64,000 bases of DNA, from positions 248,001 to 312,000 of the forward strand of contig NZ_CP085953.1 in the NCBI RefSeq assembly GCF_020735385.1, given 5' to 3'. Positions 48,213 through 61,112 of this stretch are shown piece by piece. The position numbers were made by a program, and so were the translations under genes. Positions within the stretch are counted from its first letter, which is position 1. Each line of letters opens with the position of its first letter. The DNA comes from Granulicatella elegans. GTDB lineage: Bacteria > Bacillota > Bacilli > Lactobacillales > Aerococcaceae. The notes beneath the pieces are model-generated. The model made no database searches. It had not been told where the DNA came from and saw nothing but the letters and a program-made list of their open reading frames with translations.

Positions 48213-49313
48213 TTACACGTTAAATCTGAAAAGCATAACATCGCCATCTTGTACGATATACTCTTTTCCTTCTTGACGAACTTTCCCATTTTCTTTTGCA
48301 GCAGCCATACTACCAAATTCTAATAAGTCTGCATACGCTACTGTCTCAGCACGAATAAATCCTCTTTCAAAATCAGAGTGAATAATCCCCGCACATTGTG
48401 GAGCTTTCATTCCTCTACGGAAAGTCCAAGCACGAACTTCTTGTTCTCCAGCAGTGAAGTAAGTGGCTAATCCTAATAAATGGTAAGCCTTTTGAATTAA
48501 ACTATCTAAACCTGAAGTTTTAATTCCCATTTCTTCTAAGAAAACTTGTTTTTCTTCTTCTTCTAATTCAGCGACTTCTTCTTCTACACGTGCACAAATA
48601 ACAACTACTTCTGCATCCTCTTTTGCAGCGTATTCTTCTACTAATTGAACATATTGATTATGTCCACCTTCTGCTACATCATCTTCTGAAATATTAGCAA
48701 TATATAACATAGGTTTTGTTGTTAATAAGAATAAACCTTTCACGATTGGTAATTCTTCATCTGTAAATTCAATCGTACGCGCTAATTGACCATCTTCCAA
48801 TACTGGTTTAATTTTTTCTAAAACCGCTAATTCTGCTACTGCATCTTTATCTTTTGTTTTAGCAATTTTAGCAACACGAGCAATTCGTTTGTCAACAGAT
48901 TCTAAGTCTGCTAATACTAATTCTAAATTAATCGTCTCAATATCCGCAATTGGATCTACTTTACCAGCAACGTGTGTAATATTTTCATCTTCAAAGCAAC
49001 GAACAACTTGGCAAATTGCATCTACTTGGCGAATGTGGCTTAAAAATTTATTTCCTAAACCTTCTCCACGACTAGCACCTTTTACAATCCCTGCAATATC
49101 CGTAAATTCAAATGTTGTTGGAACTGTCTTTTTTGGTTTTACTAATTCTGTTAATTTTTGAAGTCTTTCATCTGGAACTTCTACTACCCCAACGTTTGGG
49201 TCAATAGTCGCAAACGGATAGTTTGCTGCCTCTACTCCAGCTTTTGTAATTGCATTAAATAATGTCGATTTCCCAACGTTTGGTAATCCAACGATTCCTG
49301 CTGTTAACGCCAT
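48213..49313 (-). CDS. ychF: YchF (OLA1-type) redox-regulated ATPase
   Basis: This 366-residue Obg-related P-loop protein has GLPNVGKSTLFNAIT at residues 8-22, switch region FEFTDIAGIVKGAS, and a nucleotide site with the Asn-containing variant (YIANISEDD) that makes the family prefer ATP over GTP. The C-terminal TGS domain has AWTFRRGMKAPQCAG. It binds ribosomes and is linked to stress responses. It lies downstream of the DUF951 and parAB genes, a common order in Firmicutes. Confidence 0.97.
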   Translation of the reverse strand: MALTAGIVGLPNVGKSTLFNAITKAGVEAANYPFATIDPNVGVVEVPDERLQKLTELVKPKKTVPTTFEFTDIAGIVKGASRGEGLGNKFLSHIRQVDAICQVVRCFEDENITHVAGKVDPIADIETINLELVLADLESVDKRIARVAKIAKTKDKDAVAELAVLEKIKPVLEDGQLARTIEFTDEELPIVKGLFLLTTKPMLYIANISEDDVAEGGHNQYVQLVEEYAAKEDAEVVVICARVEEEVAELEEEEKQVFLEEMGIKTSGLDSLIQKAYHLLGLATYFTAGEQEVRAWTFRRGMKAPQCAGIIHSDFERGFIRAETVAYADLLEFGSMAAAKENGKVRQEGKEYIVQDGDVMLFRFNV

Positions 49314-49331
49314 GTATTTTTCACACTCTTT

Positions 49332-49535
49332 CTATTCATTATTTTCTTTTTTAAAAGTTACTTTTTTCATTTTGCGTTCAAATTCTCGTCTTGGCATTAA
49401 GACCATTTGCCCGCAATGATTACATTTGATACGAATATCCATTCCCATTCGAATGATCGTCCATGAATTGGTTTGACATGCATGAGGTTTTTTCATTTCA
49501 ACACTATCTCCAAGTGCATATTCCATAACAGCCAT
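49332..49535 (-). CDS. DUF951 family protein (YyzM-like)
   Basis: This 67-residue protein has the family pattern YALGDSVEMKKPHACQTNSW and CNHCGQMVLMPRREF. The CxxC and nearby cysteine suggest a small zinc ribbon. The function is unknown. The ATG at 49535 is preferred because TAGGAG is 8 nt upstream; three extra N-terminal residues are possible. The gene sits between parB and ychF, its usual place. Confidence 0.9.
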   Translation of the reverse strand: MAVMEYALGDSVEMKKPHACQTNSWTIIRMGMDIRIKCNHCGQMVLMPRREFERKMKKVTFKKENNE

Positions 49536-49546
49536 TCTATTCACTC

Positions 49547-50449
49547 CTAATCATCTAATTCAATTTCTAATACATCTAAAATACGAGTTAAATCTTTTTG
49601 AGAAAGGTATTCAATCTCGATTTTCCCACGTTCTCCTTTCGGAGTGATTTGGACAGATGTTCCAAATTTATCCATTAATCTTTCTTCAGACTCCACAATG
49701 TAAGCTGGTTTTTCTTGAATCTTTTTGATTTTTTTGACTTTTTCAACAGGCTCATTCATTGTTTGAATCAATTCTTCTAGCGCTCGAACCGTCATTCCTT
49801 CTTCAATTACCTTTTTAGATAAAGGAATTATTTTGTCTGCTTTTTTTAATCCTAATAAAGAACGAGCATGCCCTACTGATAATTGACCTTCTTGTAATTG
49901 TGTTTGAACTTCCAATGGTAATGATAATAATCGAAGGAAGTTCGCAATATACGGACGACTTTTCCCAATTTTTTTTGCCACTTCTTCTTGGTTTAATTTT
50001 AATGCATCCATTAATGTTTTATAAGCTAGTGCTTCATCAATTGGTCGTAAATCTTCCCTTTGTAAATTTTCTACAACGGCTACTTGAATCATAATTTCTT
50101 CGCTATATTTACGAATAATAGCTGGAATGGTTTCTTTTCCCGCAAGTTTAGAAGCTCGTAATCTTCTTTCTCCTGCTACTAGTTCATAGCCTTTAATACT
50201 TGACTTACGAACGATGATTGGTTGAAAGACTCCTTGTTCTCGAATAGAATTAGCCAATTCTTGTAAAGCTTCTTCATTAAACTCTTTTCGAGGTTGATAC
50301 GGATTTGGACGAATTTCACTAATTAGAATTTCTTCAATTGTTTCATTTTTTGTATCTACTTTTTCTAAATTTTCGATACTATCAAAATTCCCACCAAAAA
50401 GTGCATCAATTCCACGACCTAAGCCTTTTGATTTTTGATTTTTAACCAT
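49547..50449 (-). CDS. parB: ParB/Spo0J-family chromosome partitioning protein
   Basis: This 300-residue protein starts with KSKGLGRGIDALFG and has the CTPase motifs RPNPYQPRKEFNEEALQELA and VAGERRLRASK, then the helix-turn-helix (NQEEVAKKIGKSRPYIANFL). It should bind parS sites near the origin and slide as a CTP clamp. It overlaps parA by 8 bp. No parS sequence (TGTTTCACGTGAAACA) is seen in the window. Confidence 0.96.
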   Translation of the reverse strand: MVKNQKSKGLGRGIDALFGGNFDSIENLEKVDTKNETIEEILISEIRPNPYQPRKEFNEEALQELANSIREQGVFQPIIVRKSSIKGYELVAGERRLRASKLAGKETIPAIIRKYSEEIMIQVAVVENLQREDLRPIDEALAYKTLMDALKLNQEEVAKKIGKSRPYIANFLRLLSLPLEVQTQLQEGQLSVGHARSLLGLKKADKIIPLSKKVIEEGMTVRALEELIQTMNEPVEKVKKIKKIQEKPAYIVESEERLMDKFGTSVQITPKGERGKIEIEYLSQKDLTRILDVLEIELDD

Positions 50450-51203
50450 TTGATAACACTTCCTTTGCTAATTCGAGATACACTTCTGCTCCTCTTGAAC
50501 GAGGATCATAATCCACAATGGCTTGTCCATAACTTGGTGCTTCTGATAAACGAACATTTCTTGGAATAATGGTACGATATACTTTTTCTCTGAAGTATTT
50601 AATGACATCATCTTTTACTTCATTTCCTAAGTTTGTTCGTGCATCAAACATTGTTAGTAAAACACCTTCAATTTTTAATTGAGGATTAAAGTGTTTACGA
50701 ACCATCGTGATCGTATTCATTAATTGAGATAATCCTTCTAATGCATAATATTCACATTGCACAGGAATTAATACTGTATCACTAGCAGTAAATGCATTCA
50801 TTGTTAAATGTCCTAGTGAAGGTGGACAATCAATAAAAATATAATCATATTCATCACGAATCGTTGTTAAAGAACGTTTCAATCGTTGCTCACGATGAGT
50901 CTGATTTGTTAATTCGATTTCAGCTCCAGCCAACTGAATCGTTGAAGGTACAATCATTAAATTTTCTCTAGTAGTTGGTACAATCACTTCATGAACATCG
51001 ACTTCATTTACAATTACATCATAAACATCATAAGCTAACTCTGCTTTTTGTACCCCTAATCCACTTGTTGCATTTCCTTGAGGGTCACTATCAATAATTA
51101 AAACTTTTTGACCAAGTTTTGCTAGGGAAGCTGCTAAACTCACCGTTGTTGTTGTTTTACCAACTCCACCCTTTTGATTCGCAACCGAAATGATTCTTCC
51201 CAT
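50442..51203 (-). CDS. parA: ParA/Soj-family ATPase
   Basis: This 253-residue Walker-type ATPase has the deviant Walker A KGGVGKTTTTVSLA near residue 10, IDSDPQGNATSGLG and IFIDCPPSLG. It works with ParB in origin segregation. The ATG at 51203 follows GGAGG by 8 nt; longer readings run into a terminator-like hairpin. The gene ends inside the parB start. The parA-parB-DUF951-ychF order together with the rrn operon suggests an origin-proximal region, which is inference. Confidence 0.95.
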   Translation of the reverse strand: MGRIISVANQKGGVGKTTTTVSLAASLAKLGQKVLIIDSDPQGNATSGLGVQKAELAYDVYDVIVNEVDVHEVIVPTTRENLMIVPSTIQLAGAEIELTNQTHREQRLKRSLTTIRDEYDYIFIDCPPSLGHLTMNAFTASDTVLIPVQCEYYALEGLSQLMNTITMVRKHFNPQLKIEGVLLTMFDARTNLGNEVKDDVIKYFREKVYRTIIPRNVRLSEAPSYGQAIVDYDPRSRGAEVYLELAKEVLSNG

Positions 51204-51223
51204 TCTCTTACCTCCAATCTTCA

Positions 51224-51252
51224 TAAAAAAAGGAGAATGCAAGCATTCTCCC
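51224..51252 (-). terminator. Terminator-like hairpin directly before the parA ribosome-binding site
   Basis: A perfect 8-bp stem (GGAGAATG / CATTCTCC, 4-nt loop) is followed by seven T on the minus strand, ending 20 nt before the parA ATG. It may terminate the lipoprotein transcript or act as an attenuator for parA. No clear promoter fits between it and parA. Confidence 0.65.
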
Positions 51253-51390
51253 TCTCGCATGTCTACAAAATGTTTTCCATTTCTCGCAATTGTTAAAATT
51301 TATCCATTCCTATTGTAACAAAAAAACAAGAATATGAGTAGTCTTTTCCTTGGAAATCCATTGAGAGCATGACAAAATATATGTACTATT

Positions 51391-52059
51391 TTACAATGGT
51401 AATGCTTTTTTATGTTGTTGATTCATTCCGTTAAACATTACTTCATAAGTCTTCTGAATGGTTTCATCTTCTTCATTTAATACTAAAGAAAAACTTTGAA
51501 TGACGTTCGTCTTTCGATCAGCTTTCATTTTTATCGTGATTTTAGTATTCTCATGCACCTGAATATTAATCGAAGATAATGCTAAACGTACTGCAGAATC
51601 ACTTCCTTGGTAAGTGAATGTTCCATCCGTTTGCCATGTAGCAAAAGTAGCAATATTTTGAGCTAATTGCAATACACTATGATAAGAAAAACCTATAACA
51701 TTTTGTAAACTAGATTGTGCAGAAATCGTTGGCTCCCAGCGATCTTGATAATATCGAATAGCTCCTTTACTGCCTTCACTAATGACTTCAATTTGATTCG
51801 TTGCTTTTCCATCCGTTTTATCAATACGAGTCCCAAATCCTGTACCATCACCCCAGACAGAAGCATTCGCAATGACTTGAGTTGAACTTGTACTATCCTT
51901 TTTCTTCACTTCATTTTGCTTCAATGTTAAATGGTAATTTTTAATTTGTGTTTCTTGTTGAACTAATTTATCTTGAAATTCTTTATCATCAATCGCTTTA
52001 CTACACGCAACAAAAAAAATTGCTATAAAGCTTAAAAGAAATAAATGTATTTTTTTCAT
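51391..52059 (-). CDS. Putative lipoprotein of unknown function (222 aa)
   Basis: A short signal peptide (MKKIHLFLLSFIAIFFVACSK) with lipobox FVAC and Cys20 (counting from the ATG at 52059) indicates a lipid-anchored protein. The rest is hydrophilic and beta-rich (TKITIKMKADRKTNVIQSFS), reminiscent of LolA/DUF6612-type lipid-binding folds of Gram-positive lipoproteins, but the similarity is too weak for a name. GGAGAATG gives the SD; the upstream extension to 52098 has none. It lies between the rrn terminator and parA. Confidence 0.75.
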   Translation of the reverse strand: MKKIHLFLLSFIAIFFVACSKAIDDKEFQDKLVQQETQIKNYHLTLKQNEVKKKDSTSSTQVIANASVWGDGTGFGTRIDKTDGKATNQIEVISEGSKGAIRYYQDRWEPTISAQSSLQNVIGFSYHSVLQLAQNIATFATWQTDGTFTYQGSDSAVRLALSSINIQVHENTKITIKMKADRKTNVIQSFSLVLNEEDETIQKTYEVMFNGMNQQHKKALPL

Positions 52060-52095
52060 TTTGCATTCTCCATTACTGTTTATAGAAATAGTATA

Positions 52096-52127
52096 CAAAA
52101 AAAGAGAATTTCCTTCCAGAAATTCTC
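52096..52127 (-). terminator. Terminator of the rrn operon
   Basis: GAGAATTT / AAATTCTC with an 8-nt loop is followed by TTTTTTT on the minus strand, just after the 5S gene. Confidence 0.8.
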
Positions 52128-52139
52128 CTTCTAATCAAA

Positions 52140-52256
52140 AGCGTGGCAACGTCCTACCCTCACAGGGGGAAACCCCCAACTACTATCGGCGCTAAGAAGC
52201 TTAACTTCTGTGTTCGAGATGGGAACAGGTGTATCCTTCTTGCCATCGTCACCACA
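52140..52256 (-). rRNA. rrf: 5S ribosomal RNA
   Basis: The minus strand begins TGTGGTGACGATGGCAAGAA, contains CCCATCTCGAACACAGAAG and ends GGACGTTGCCACGC, a standard Firmicutes 5S of about 116 nt. The ends are estimated from the terminal helix. Confidence 0.96.
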
Positions 52257-52330
52257 CTTCTCTCTTGAAAAAGCTCTCGCTCTCTCAAAACTGAATCTAT
52301 ATCCAATTCCTTCCTCATTTACCTTCAACC

Positions 52331-56998
<4,668 letters not shown>

Positions 56999-57167
56999 AA
57001 TACATTCATGAGCTTTTGAAAGCTCATTTTAATTACTGACTTATTGTTTTTCTCCTTAGAGAAAAGAAATTGTTGTTTCTTCATTTTTGTGAAGTCCCTA
57101 CACATTTGGTTTGTCTTCTTTGTTTAGTTTTCAAAGGTCAACGTCGCTTTATCGCGACAACTCCTAT

Positions 57168-57196
57168 ATATTATCACAGGTGTTTTTTTCTGTCAA
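57168..57196 (-). promoter_or_regulatory. rrn promoter P2
   Basis: A perfect TTGACA and TAATAT are 17 bp apart on the minus strand, about 170 bp upstream of 16S. Confidence 0.75.
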
Positions 57197-57261
57197 CTAC
57201 TTTTTTCATATTTTTGAAAATTGTTTCAGAGTTGACTTGTTGTTTCGCAACAACGTTTAAT

Positions 57262-57290
57262 AATTTATCACAGATATATGTTATCGTCAA
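57262..57290 (-). promoter_or_regulatory. rrn promoter P1
   Basis: TTGACG and TAAATT are 17 bp apart, 94 bp upstream of P2. Both promoters have the same CTGTGATAA context at the -10 box. Confidence 0.65.
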
Positions 57291-57309
57291 CCCCATTTTT
57301 CAAAAAATA

Positions 57310-57318
57310 TGTTATAAT
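57310..57318 (+). promoter_or_regulatory. Extended -10 promoter of the pseudouridine synthase gene
   Basis: TGTTATAAT is a perfect extended -10, about 30 bp upstream of the gene's start. It is divergent from rrn P1, whose -35 box is only 20 bp away. Confidence 0.6.
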
Positions 57319-57346
57319 TTTTCCGATTACAAAATTGGAGGTTTTT

Positions 57347-58060
57347 ATGCGTCTTGAACATTTAATGATGAAGCATTTTGATATTTCACGAAAGCAAATG
57401 AAAAAATTAATTTCTTCTGGAGAAGTTCTTATTGATTCAATTCCCGCAACTCACGTAAGTAATAATGTCGATCCACAAATTCAATTCATTACAGTACAAG
57501 GAAAACAAATCGAGGATTCTTCTCAAAAATATTTTATGTTGAATAAACCTAGTGGCCTCATTTCCGCTACAAAAGATGAACATCTTCCAACAGTCATTGA
57601 TCTTTTTTGTAAGGAAAACGTTAAAGATCTTTATCCCATTGGACGTTTAGATAGAGATACTGAAGGTCTTTTAATCATTACCAACAATGGGCCTTTAGGA
57701 TATCGACTTTTAAATCCCGTTCAACATATTGAAAAGGAGTATTATGTCGAAGTCAACGGATTTTTAGACGGTTCTTGTATTCAAAGTTTTCAAGATGGAA
57801 TTATGTTTCATGATGGAACGATTTGTAAACCTGCTAAATTATCAATCCTTGAATCATCTCCATCATTTAGTAAAGCTAAAGTTGTTATTTCAGAAGGGAA
57901 GTTTCATCAAATCAAAAAGATGTTTTTATGTGTCGGGGTAAAAGTTACTTTCCTAAAACGAATACGGTTTGGTAAATTTGTTTTAGATTTATCCCTTGCA
58001 CCAGGTGAATATCGTCTTTTAAATACAGAAGAACTTCAAATTATTAAACAATATTTTTAA
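57347..58060 (+). CDS. RsuA-family 16S rRNA pseudouridine synthase
   Basis: This 237-residue enzyme has an S4-type RNA-binding start (MRLEHLMMKHFDISRKQMKK), the KYFMLNKPSGLISA motif and the catalytic aspartate in YPIGRLDRDTEGLLIITN. It modifies uridine in rRNA, most likely 16S position 516 by family. SD TTGGAGG fixes the ATG at 57347; the longer frame from 57278 runs through the promoter. It is transcribed away from the rrn operon, a suggestive pairing of an rRNA gene and its modifier. Confidence 0.92.
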   Translation: MRLEHLMMKHFDISRKQMKKLISSGEVLIDSIPATHVSNNVDPQIQFITVQGKQIEDSSQKYFMLNKPSGLISATKDEHLPTVIDLFCKENVKDLYPIGRLDRDTEGLLIITNNGPLGYRLLNPVQHIEKEYYVEVNGFLDGSCIQSFQDGIMFHDGTICKPAKLSILESSPSFSKAKVVISEGKFHQIKKMFLCVGVKVTFLKRIRFGKFVLDLSLAPGEYRLLNTEELQIIKQYF

Positions 58061-58063
58061 CAC

Positions 58064-58100
58064 AAAAAGAGGCAAGCAATCCTCTCGCTTGCCTCTTTTT
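58064..58100. terminator. Bidirectional terminator between rsuA-like and flavin reductase genes
   Basis: A 14-bp stem (AAAAAGAGGCAAGC / GCTTGCCTCTTTTT) has T-runs on both strands, serving two convergent genes. Confidence 0.85.
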
Positions 58101-58105
58101 TAAAA

Positions 58106-59341
58106 TTAGTTACTTGCACTTGAAGTTGCGTCTGCTGAACCATGACTTGGAGTATCAGATGAAGCACCTGAAGTTGCATCCGCGCTTCCGTGAGAACCAT
58201 GTCCTGCTACAGCTGGAGCATTTCCTCCAACTAAACGTTGACCAGTTGTTTCTAAATACCAATCTAACCATGGTTGGAAGTTAAAGATAATTTCGTTAAT
58301 TCCTGCATATGAACCATCTGGATAGTACATTGCTTTATAGTTATGAGTATTAATAACTCCTTCTGGTTGTCCTGGAACAATTGTACGAACGTACTCTTGA
58401 TCACCATTACGTAATACGCCTACAACCCACTCAACGTTTTTCATTCTTGCTGGTGGTAATGAAGCGTGCACAGTTCCTAATCTGCTACCCGCTTGGACAC
58501 GTACACGTTTACCAAACATTGTGCTTGGTTCTTGGTGAGCGTTATTATAATACAAGAATTGGTTGTTATCATCTGCATATGTTAACTCAAATGGCATTGC
58601 TTTTAAGAACATATCAATTTGGTTAACTGTTAAGATACCGTGGTCTAATTTTACATAAGTATCTCCTGAAACAGCGCCAACGATTTCTGCTGCTTTTTCT
58701 ACCCAATCTGGATCATCTGGGTCAACGCCTTGAATCGTTGTTGCAATTGGATTTGTACAATATAAATCTTCTGGAGCAATTGGTTTTGGTTTTTTCAATT
58801 TAGAAACTACCTCCACATATTTTACAAAGTTATCTAAACAAGATTCTAAGAATTTCACTGTTCCTTCATTTGTGATATTCCCGTTATTATCAAATGCTTC
58901 TTTAGCTTTTCCTAATAAAAATTCATTTCCTGGTAATGTATAAGCATTTACACCTGGAGCATCTAAAATTTTACGTAAATGTACTTGCGCACGTGATGTT
59001 CCTTGATCGTGATAGGAAGCACCTACAATCATAACTGGTTTGTTTTCAAATGGGTGTACTTTATAAGATAACCATTCTAAAACGCTTTTTAGTGATGCTG
59101 TAATTGTATGATTGTGTTCTGGTGTTGCAATAATAACACCGTCAGCACGTGTAATTTTGTTATATAAATAACGTAATTGGAAACTGTCATCCCATTTTTC
59201 ATCTTGATTAAATACTGGAACTTCATCGATTTCCAAAACTTCTAATTCAAATTTTAATTTAAATTCACGTTGAATGAATTGTAATAATTTACGGTTATAA
59301 GATAGTTCAGCATTTGAACCTACAATCCCTACAAATTTCAT
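58106..59341 (-). CDS. NADPH-dependent FMN reductase fused to a PAS-like domain, with tandem flavinylation-motif tail
   Basis: This 411-residue protein has three parts. Residues 1-185 are a flavodoxin-like FMN_red domain (GIVGSNAELSYNRKLL, IIATPEHNHTITASLK). Residues about 225-375 resemble the PAS_10/DUF438 sensor domain (LDHGILTVNQIDMFLKAMP, FLYYNNAHQEPSTMFGKRV). Residues 380-411 are a His/Gly/Ser/Ala tail with a 16-residue repeat GSADATS. It contains DATSGAS (388-394) and DATSSAS (404-410), which resemble the sites where ApbE links FMN to Ser/Thr. An apbE gene starts the operon. The ATG at 59341 (SD GAGAGG) is used; the longer frame overlaps the upstream gene. The reductase part is probable; covalent FMN on the tail is a prediction. 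Confidence 0.88.
   Translation of the reverse strand: MKFVGIVGSNAELSYNRKLLQFIQREFKLKFELEVLEIDEVPVFNQDEKWDDSFQLRYLYNKITRADGVIIATPEHNHTITASLKSVLEWLSYKVHPFENKPVMIVGASYHDQGTSRAQVHLRKILDAPGVNAYTLPGNEFLLGKAKEAFDNNGNITNEGTVKFLESCLDNFVKYVEVVSKLKKPKPIAPEDLYCTNPIATTIQGVDPDDPDWVEKAAEIVGAVSGDTYVKLDHGILTVNQIDMFLKAMPFELTYADDNNQFLYYNNAHQEPSTMFGKRVRVQAGSRLGTVHASLPPARMKNVEWVVGVLRNGDQEYVRTIVPGQPEGVINTHNYKAMYYPDGSYAGINEIIFNFQPWLDWYLETTGQRLVGGNAPAVAGHGSHGSADATSGASSDTPSHGSADATSSASN
58109..58204 (-). repeat. Tandem 16-codon repeat encoding the flavinylation-motif tail
   Basis: The last 32 codons hold two copies of a 16-residue unit beginning GSADATS. Both keep Asp, Ser, Ala and the terminal Ser of the presumed ApbE motif (DATSGAS and DATSSAS). 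Confidence 0.8.
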
Positions 59342-59367
59342 AATGTCTTTTCCTCTCTTATTGTGGT

Positions 59368-59976
59368 TTAAATATTTTCCCAATCAAAGTTTTCTGCTTC
59401 TTTGTGTAATAAATCTTGAGCACTTCTTAATTTTTGAGTAATTTTCACAAATAAACGGAAATCATCAAATAATGCATCTAATTTTTTGATTGTATCTAAA
59501 TCGATTAAATCACCTTTTTTATCAAATGCTTGAAGTGAGTGAGATAATAAGAACTCAGATCCTGGCATAACATTTGCTTTTAATTCTGGAGAGTCCAAAA
59601 TTTGGCGTAATTGTAATTGAGCACGAGATGAACCTAATGTTCCATAAGATGCTCCTGTAATCATTACAGGTTTATTTAATAATGGATGAATGCCATATGA
59701 TAACCATGCTAAAGCGCTCATTAATACAGCTGGAATAGCGTGGTCATATTCTGGAGTACCAATAATTACTCCTTCAGATGCTTCAATTTTAGCAGCAATT
59801 TCTGTTACAAGTTCTGGAACTTGTTTGTTTGCTGGTTTGTTGAATAATGGAATATCTTTAATTTCCACTAATTCAATTTCAACTTTATCTGCAAAATGTT
59901 TTTGCATATATTGTAATAAAGTACGGTTTGTAGAACGTTGTGAGTTTGTTCCTACAAGTGCAATAAATTTTGTCAT
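59368..59976 (-). CDS. NADPH-dependent FMN reductase family protein
   Basis: This 202-residue flavodoxin-fold protein (LVGTNSQRSTNRTLLQYMQ, VIIGTPEYDHAIPAVL, PVMITGASYGTLGSSRAQ) is similar in sequence to the N-terminal domain of the next gene, so the two are probably ancient duplicates. It lacks the PAS-like domain and the tail. It probably binds FMN and NAD(P)H; the electron acceptor is unknown. It lies between apbE (26 bp) and the fusion gene (26 bp). The two reductases may form a heteromer. Confidence 0.88.
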   Translation of the reverse strand: MTKFIALVGTNSQRSTNRTLLQYMQKHFADKVEIELVEIKDIPLFNKPANKQVPELVTEIAAKIEASEGVIIGTPEYDHAIPAVLMSALAWLSYGIHPLLNKPVMITGASYGTLGSSRAQLQLRQILDSPELKANVMPGSEFLLSHSLQAFDKKGDLIDLDTIKKLDALFDDFRLFVKITQKLRSAQDLLHKEAENFDWENI

Positions 59977-60002
59977 AATAATTCCTTTCTATACATCTCT
60001 GA

Positions 60003-60947
60003 TTAAACGAATTGAATTCCAGATGTATACATCATTTTTTGATTTTTTGTAATCACAAATGCTTCCAGTCCAGGTTGTTGTTCAATTTCTTCGATAATGT
60101 CGTATGGATTTTTTCCAAATAAACGCGTCGTCCATATTTCGCAATCTACTGATTTTTCAGCCACAATCGTAATACTTGCTACCTCTGTTTCCATTGGATA
60201 CCCGCTGGTTCTATCAAATATGTGATGATAGGTTTTTCCATCTATCACTAATTGACGTTCATAAATCCCTGAAGTTACAACAGATGCATCAGATACAGCT
60301 ATCACTGCAACATGTTCTCCTCTATCCAACAATGGATTTTGGATACCAATTCTCCATGGTCTTTGATAGGTTGGATTTTCTCCAATCGTAAGAATATTGC
60401 CCCCTAAATCAATGATTCCTGATTGAACACCTTGTTCTACCAAAAATTCTTTTAACTTGTCAGCAATATATCCTTTCGCTAAAGCTCCTAAATCGATTCG
60501 CATTCCAATTTTTGATAAATAAACTTCCTGTTTCGAGTCTTCTAAGACAATTTCCTCTGGATTCGTTATTGGTAATAAAGTTTGAATCTCTTCTTTTGAA
60601 GGGAGTTTAGCATCCGAAAAACCAATTCTCCATGTTTGAACTAAAGGTCCAATCGCAATATTAAGATAACTATTCGTAGCAATACTATGTTTCTTTCCTA
60701 ACGCAATTAATTCAAACAATTCCGGATGAACTCGAACTGACTTCTTTCCGGCTTGTAAATTAATCGCCATTAGTTCTGAATCAGCATCATTCGCACTGAA
60801 ACGATTTTTATAAAGATGCAACAGTTGTTCACTCTGTAACAATAAACTTTGCGCATCCTCATGGAATATCGTTAATGTAATAGAGGCCCCCATTAATCGA
60901 AGACTGTGACTAGCACTTTGCAAGCAATTTCCTCTTTCCTTTTGCAT
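60003..60947 (-). CDS. apbE: ApbE family FAD:protein FMN transferase, cytoplasmic type
   Basis: This 314-residue enzyme hydrolyses FAD and attaches FMN to a Ser/Thr of a target protein through a phosphoester. Family motifs include LRLMGASITLTIF near the start, RFSANDADSELMAIN, IDLGALAKGYIADKL, IDLGGNILTIG and the Mg-site SDASVVTSGIYER with HHIFDRTSGYP. There is no signal peptide or lipobox, so it should act in the cytoplasm, unlike the exported FmnB of EET loci. An in-frame TTG at codon 9 with AGAGG is an alternative start. The best local target is the tail of the fusion protein two genes downstream. Confidence 0.93.
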   Translation of the reverse strand: MQKERGNCLQSASHSLRLMGASITLTIFHEDAQSLLLQSEQLLHLYKNRFSANDADSELMAINLQAGKKSVRVHPELFELIALGKKHSIATNSYLNIAIGPLVQTWRIGFSDAKLPSKEEIQTLLPITNPEEIVLEDSKQEVYLSKIGMRIDLGALAKGYIADKLKEFLVEQGVQSGIIDLGGNILTIGENPTYQRPWRIGIQNPLLDRGEHVAVIAVSDASVVTSGIYERQLVIDGKTYHHIFDRTSGYPMETEVASITIVAEKSVDCEIWTTRLFGKNPYDIIEEIEQQPGLEAFVITKNQKMMYTSGIQFV

Positions 60948-61065
60948 TTGCCTCTAATATACCAAACCGTTTGAGTTTTCACAAGTATTTTAGCTCATTT
61001 TATCACATTGCTTTTATATAAAATAAGTACACATTTTCTCAACTGTTCCTGTAACTAAAAAGAAA

Positions 61066-61107
61066 AACACCGTTATAAACAATCCTTCAACTATCTATAA
61101 CGGTGTT
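61066..61107 (-). terminator. Terminator of the acyltransferase gene
   Basis: AACACCGTTATA / TATAACGGTGTT forms a perfect 12-bp stem followed by TTTCTTTTT on the minus strand. Confidence 0.85.
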
Positions 61108-61112
61108 ACATT

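Noticed and set aside
49332-51260. Search for a parS site near parAB
   Set aside because: No sequence close to TGTTTCACGTGAAACA was found in this region or elsewhere in the window.
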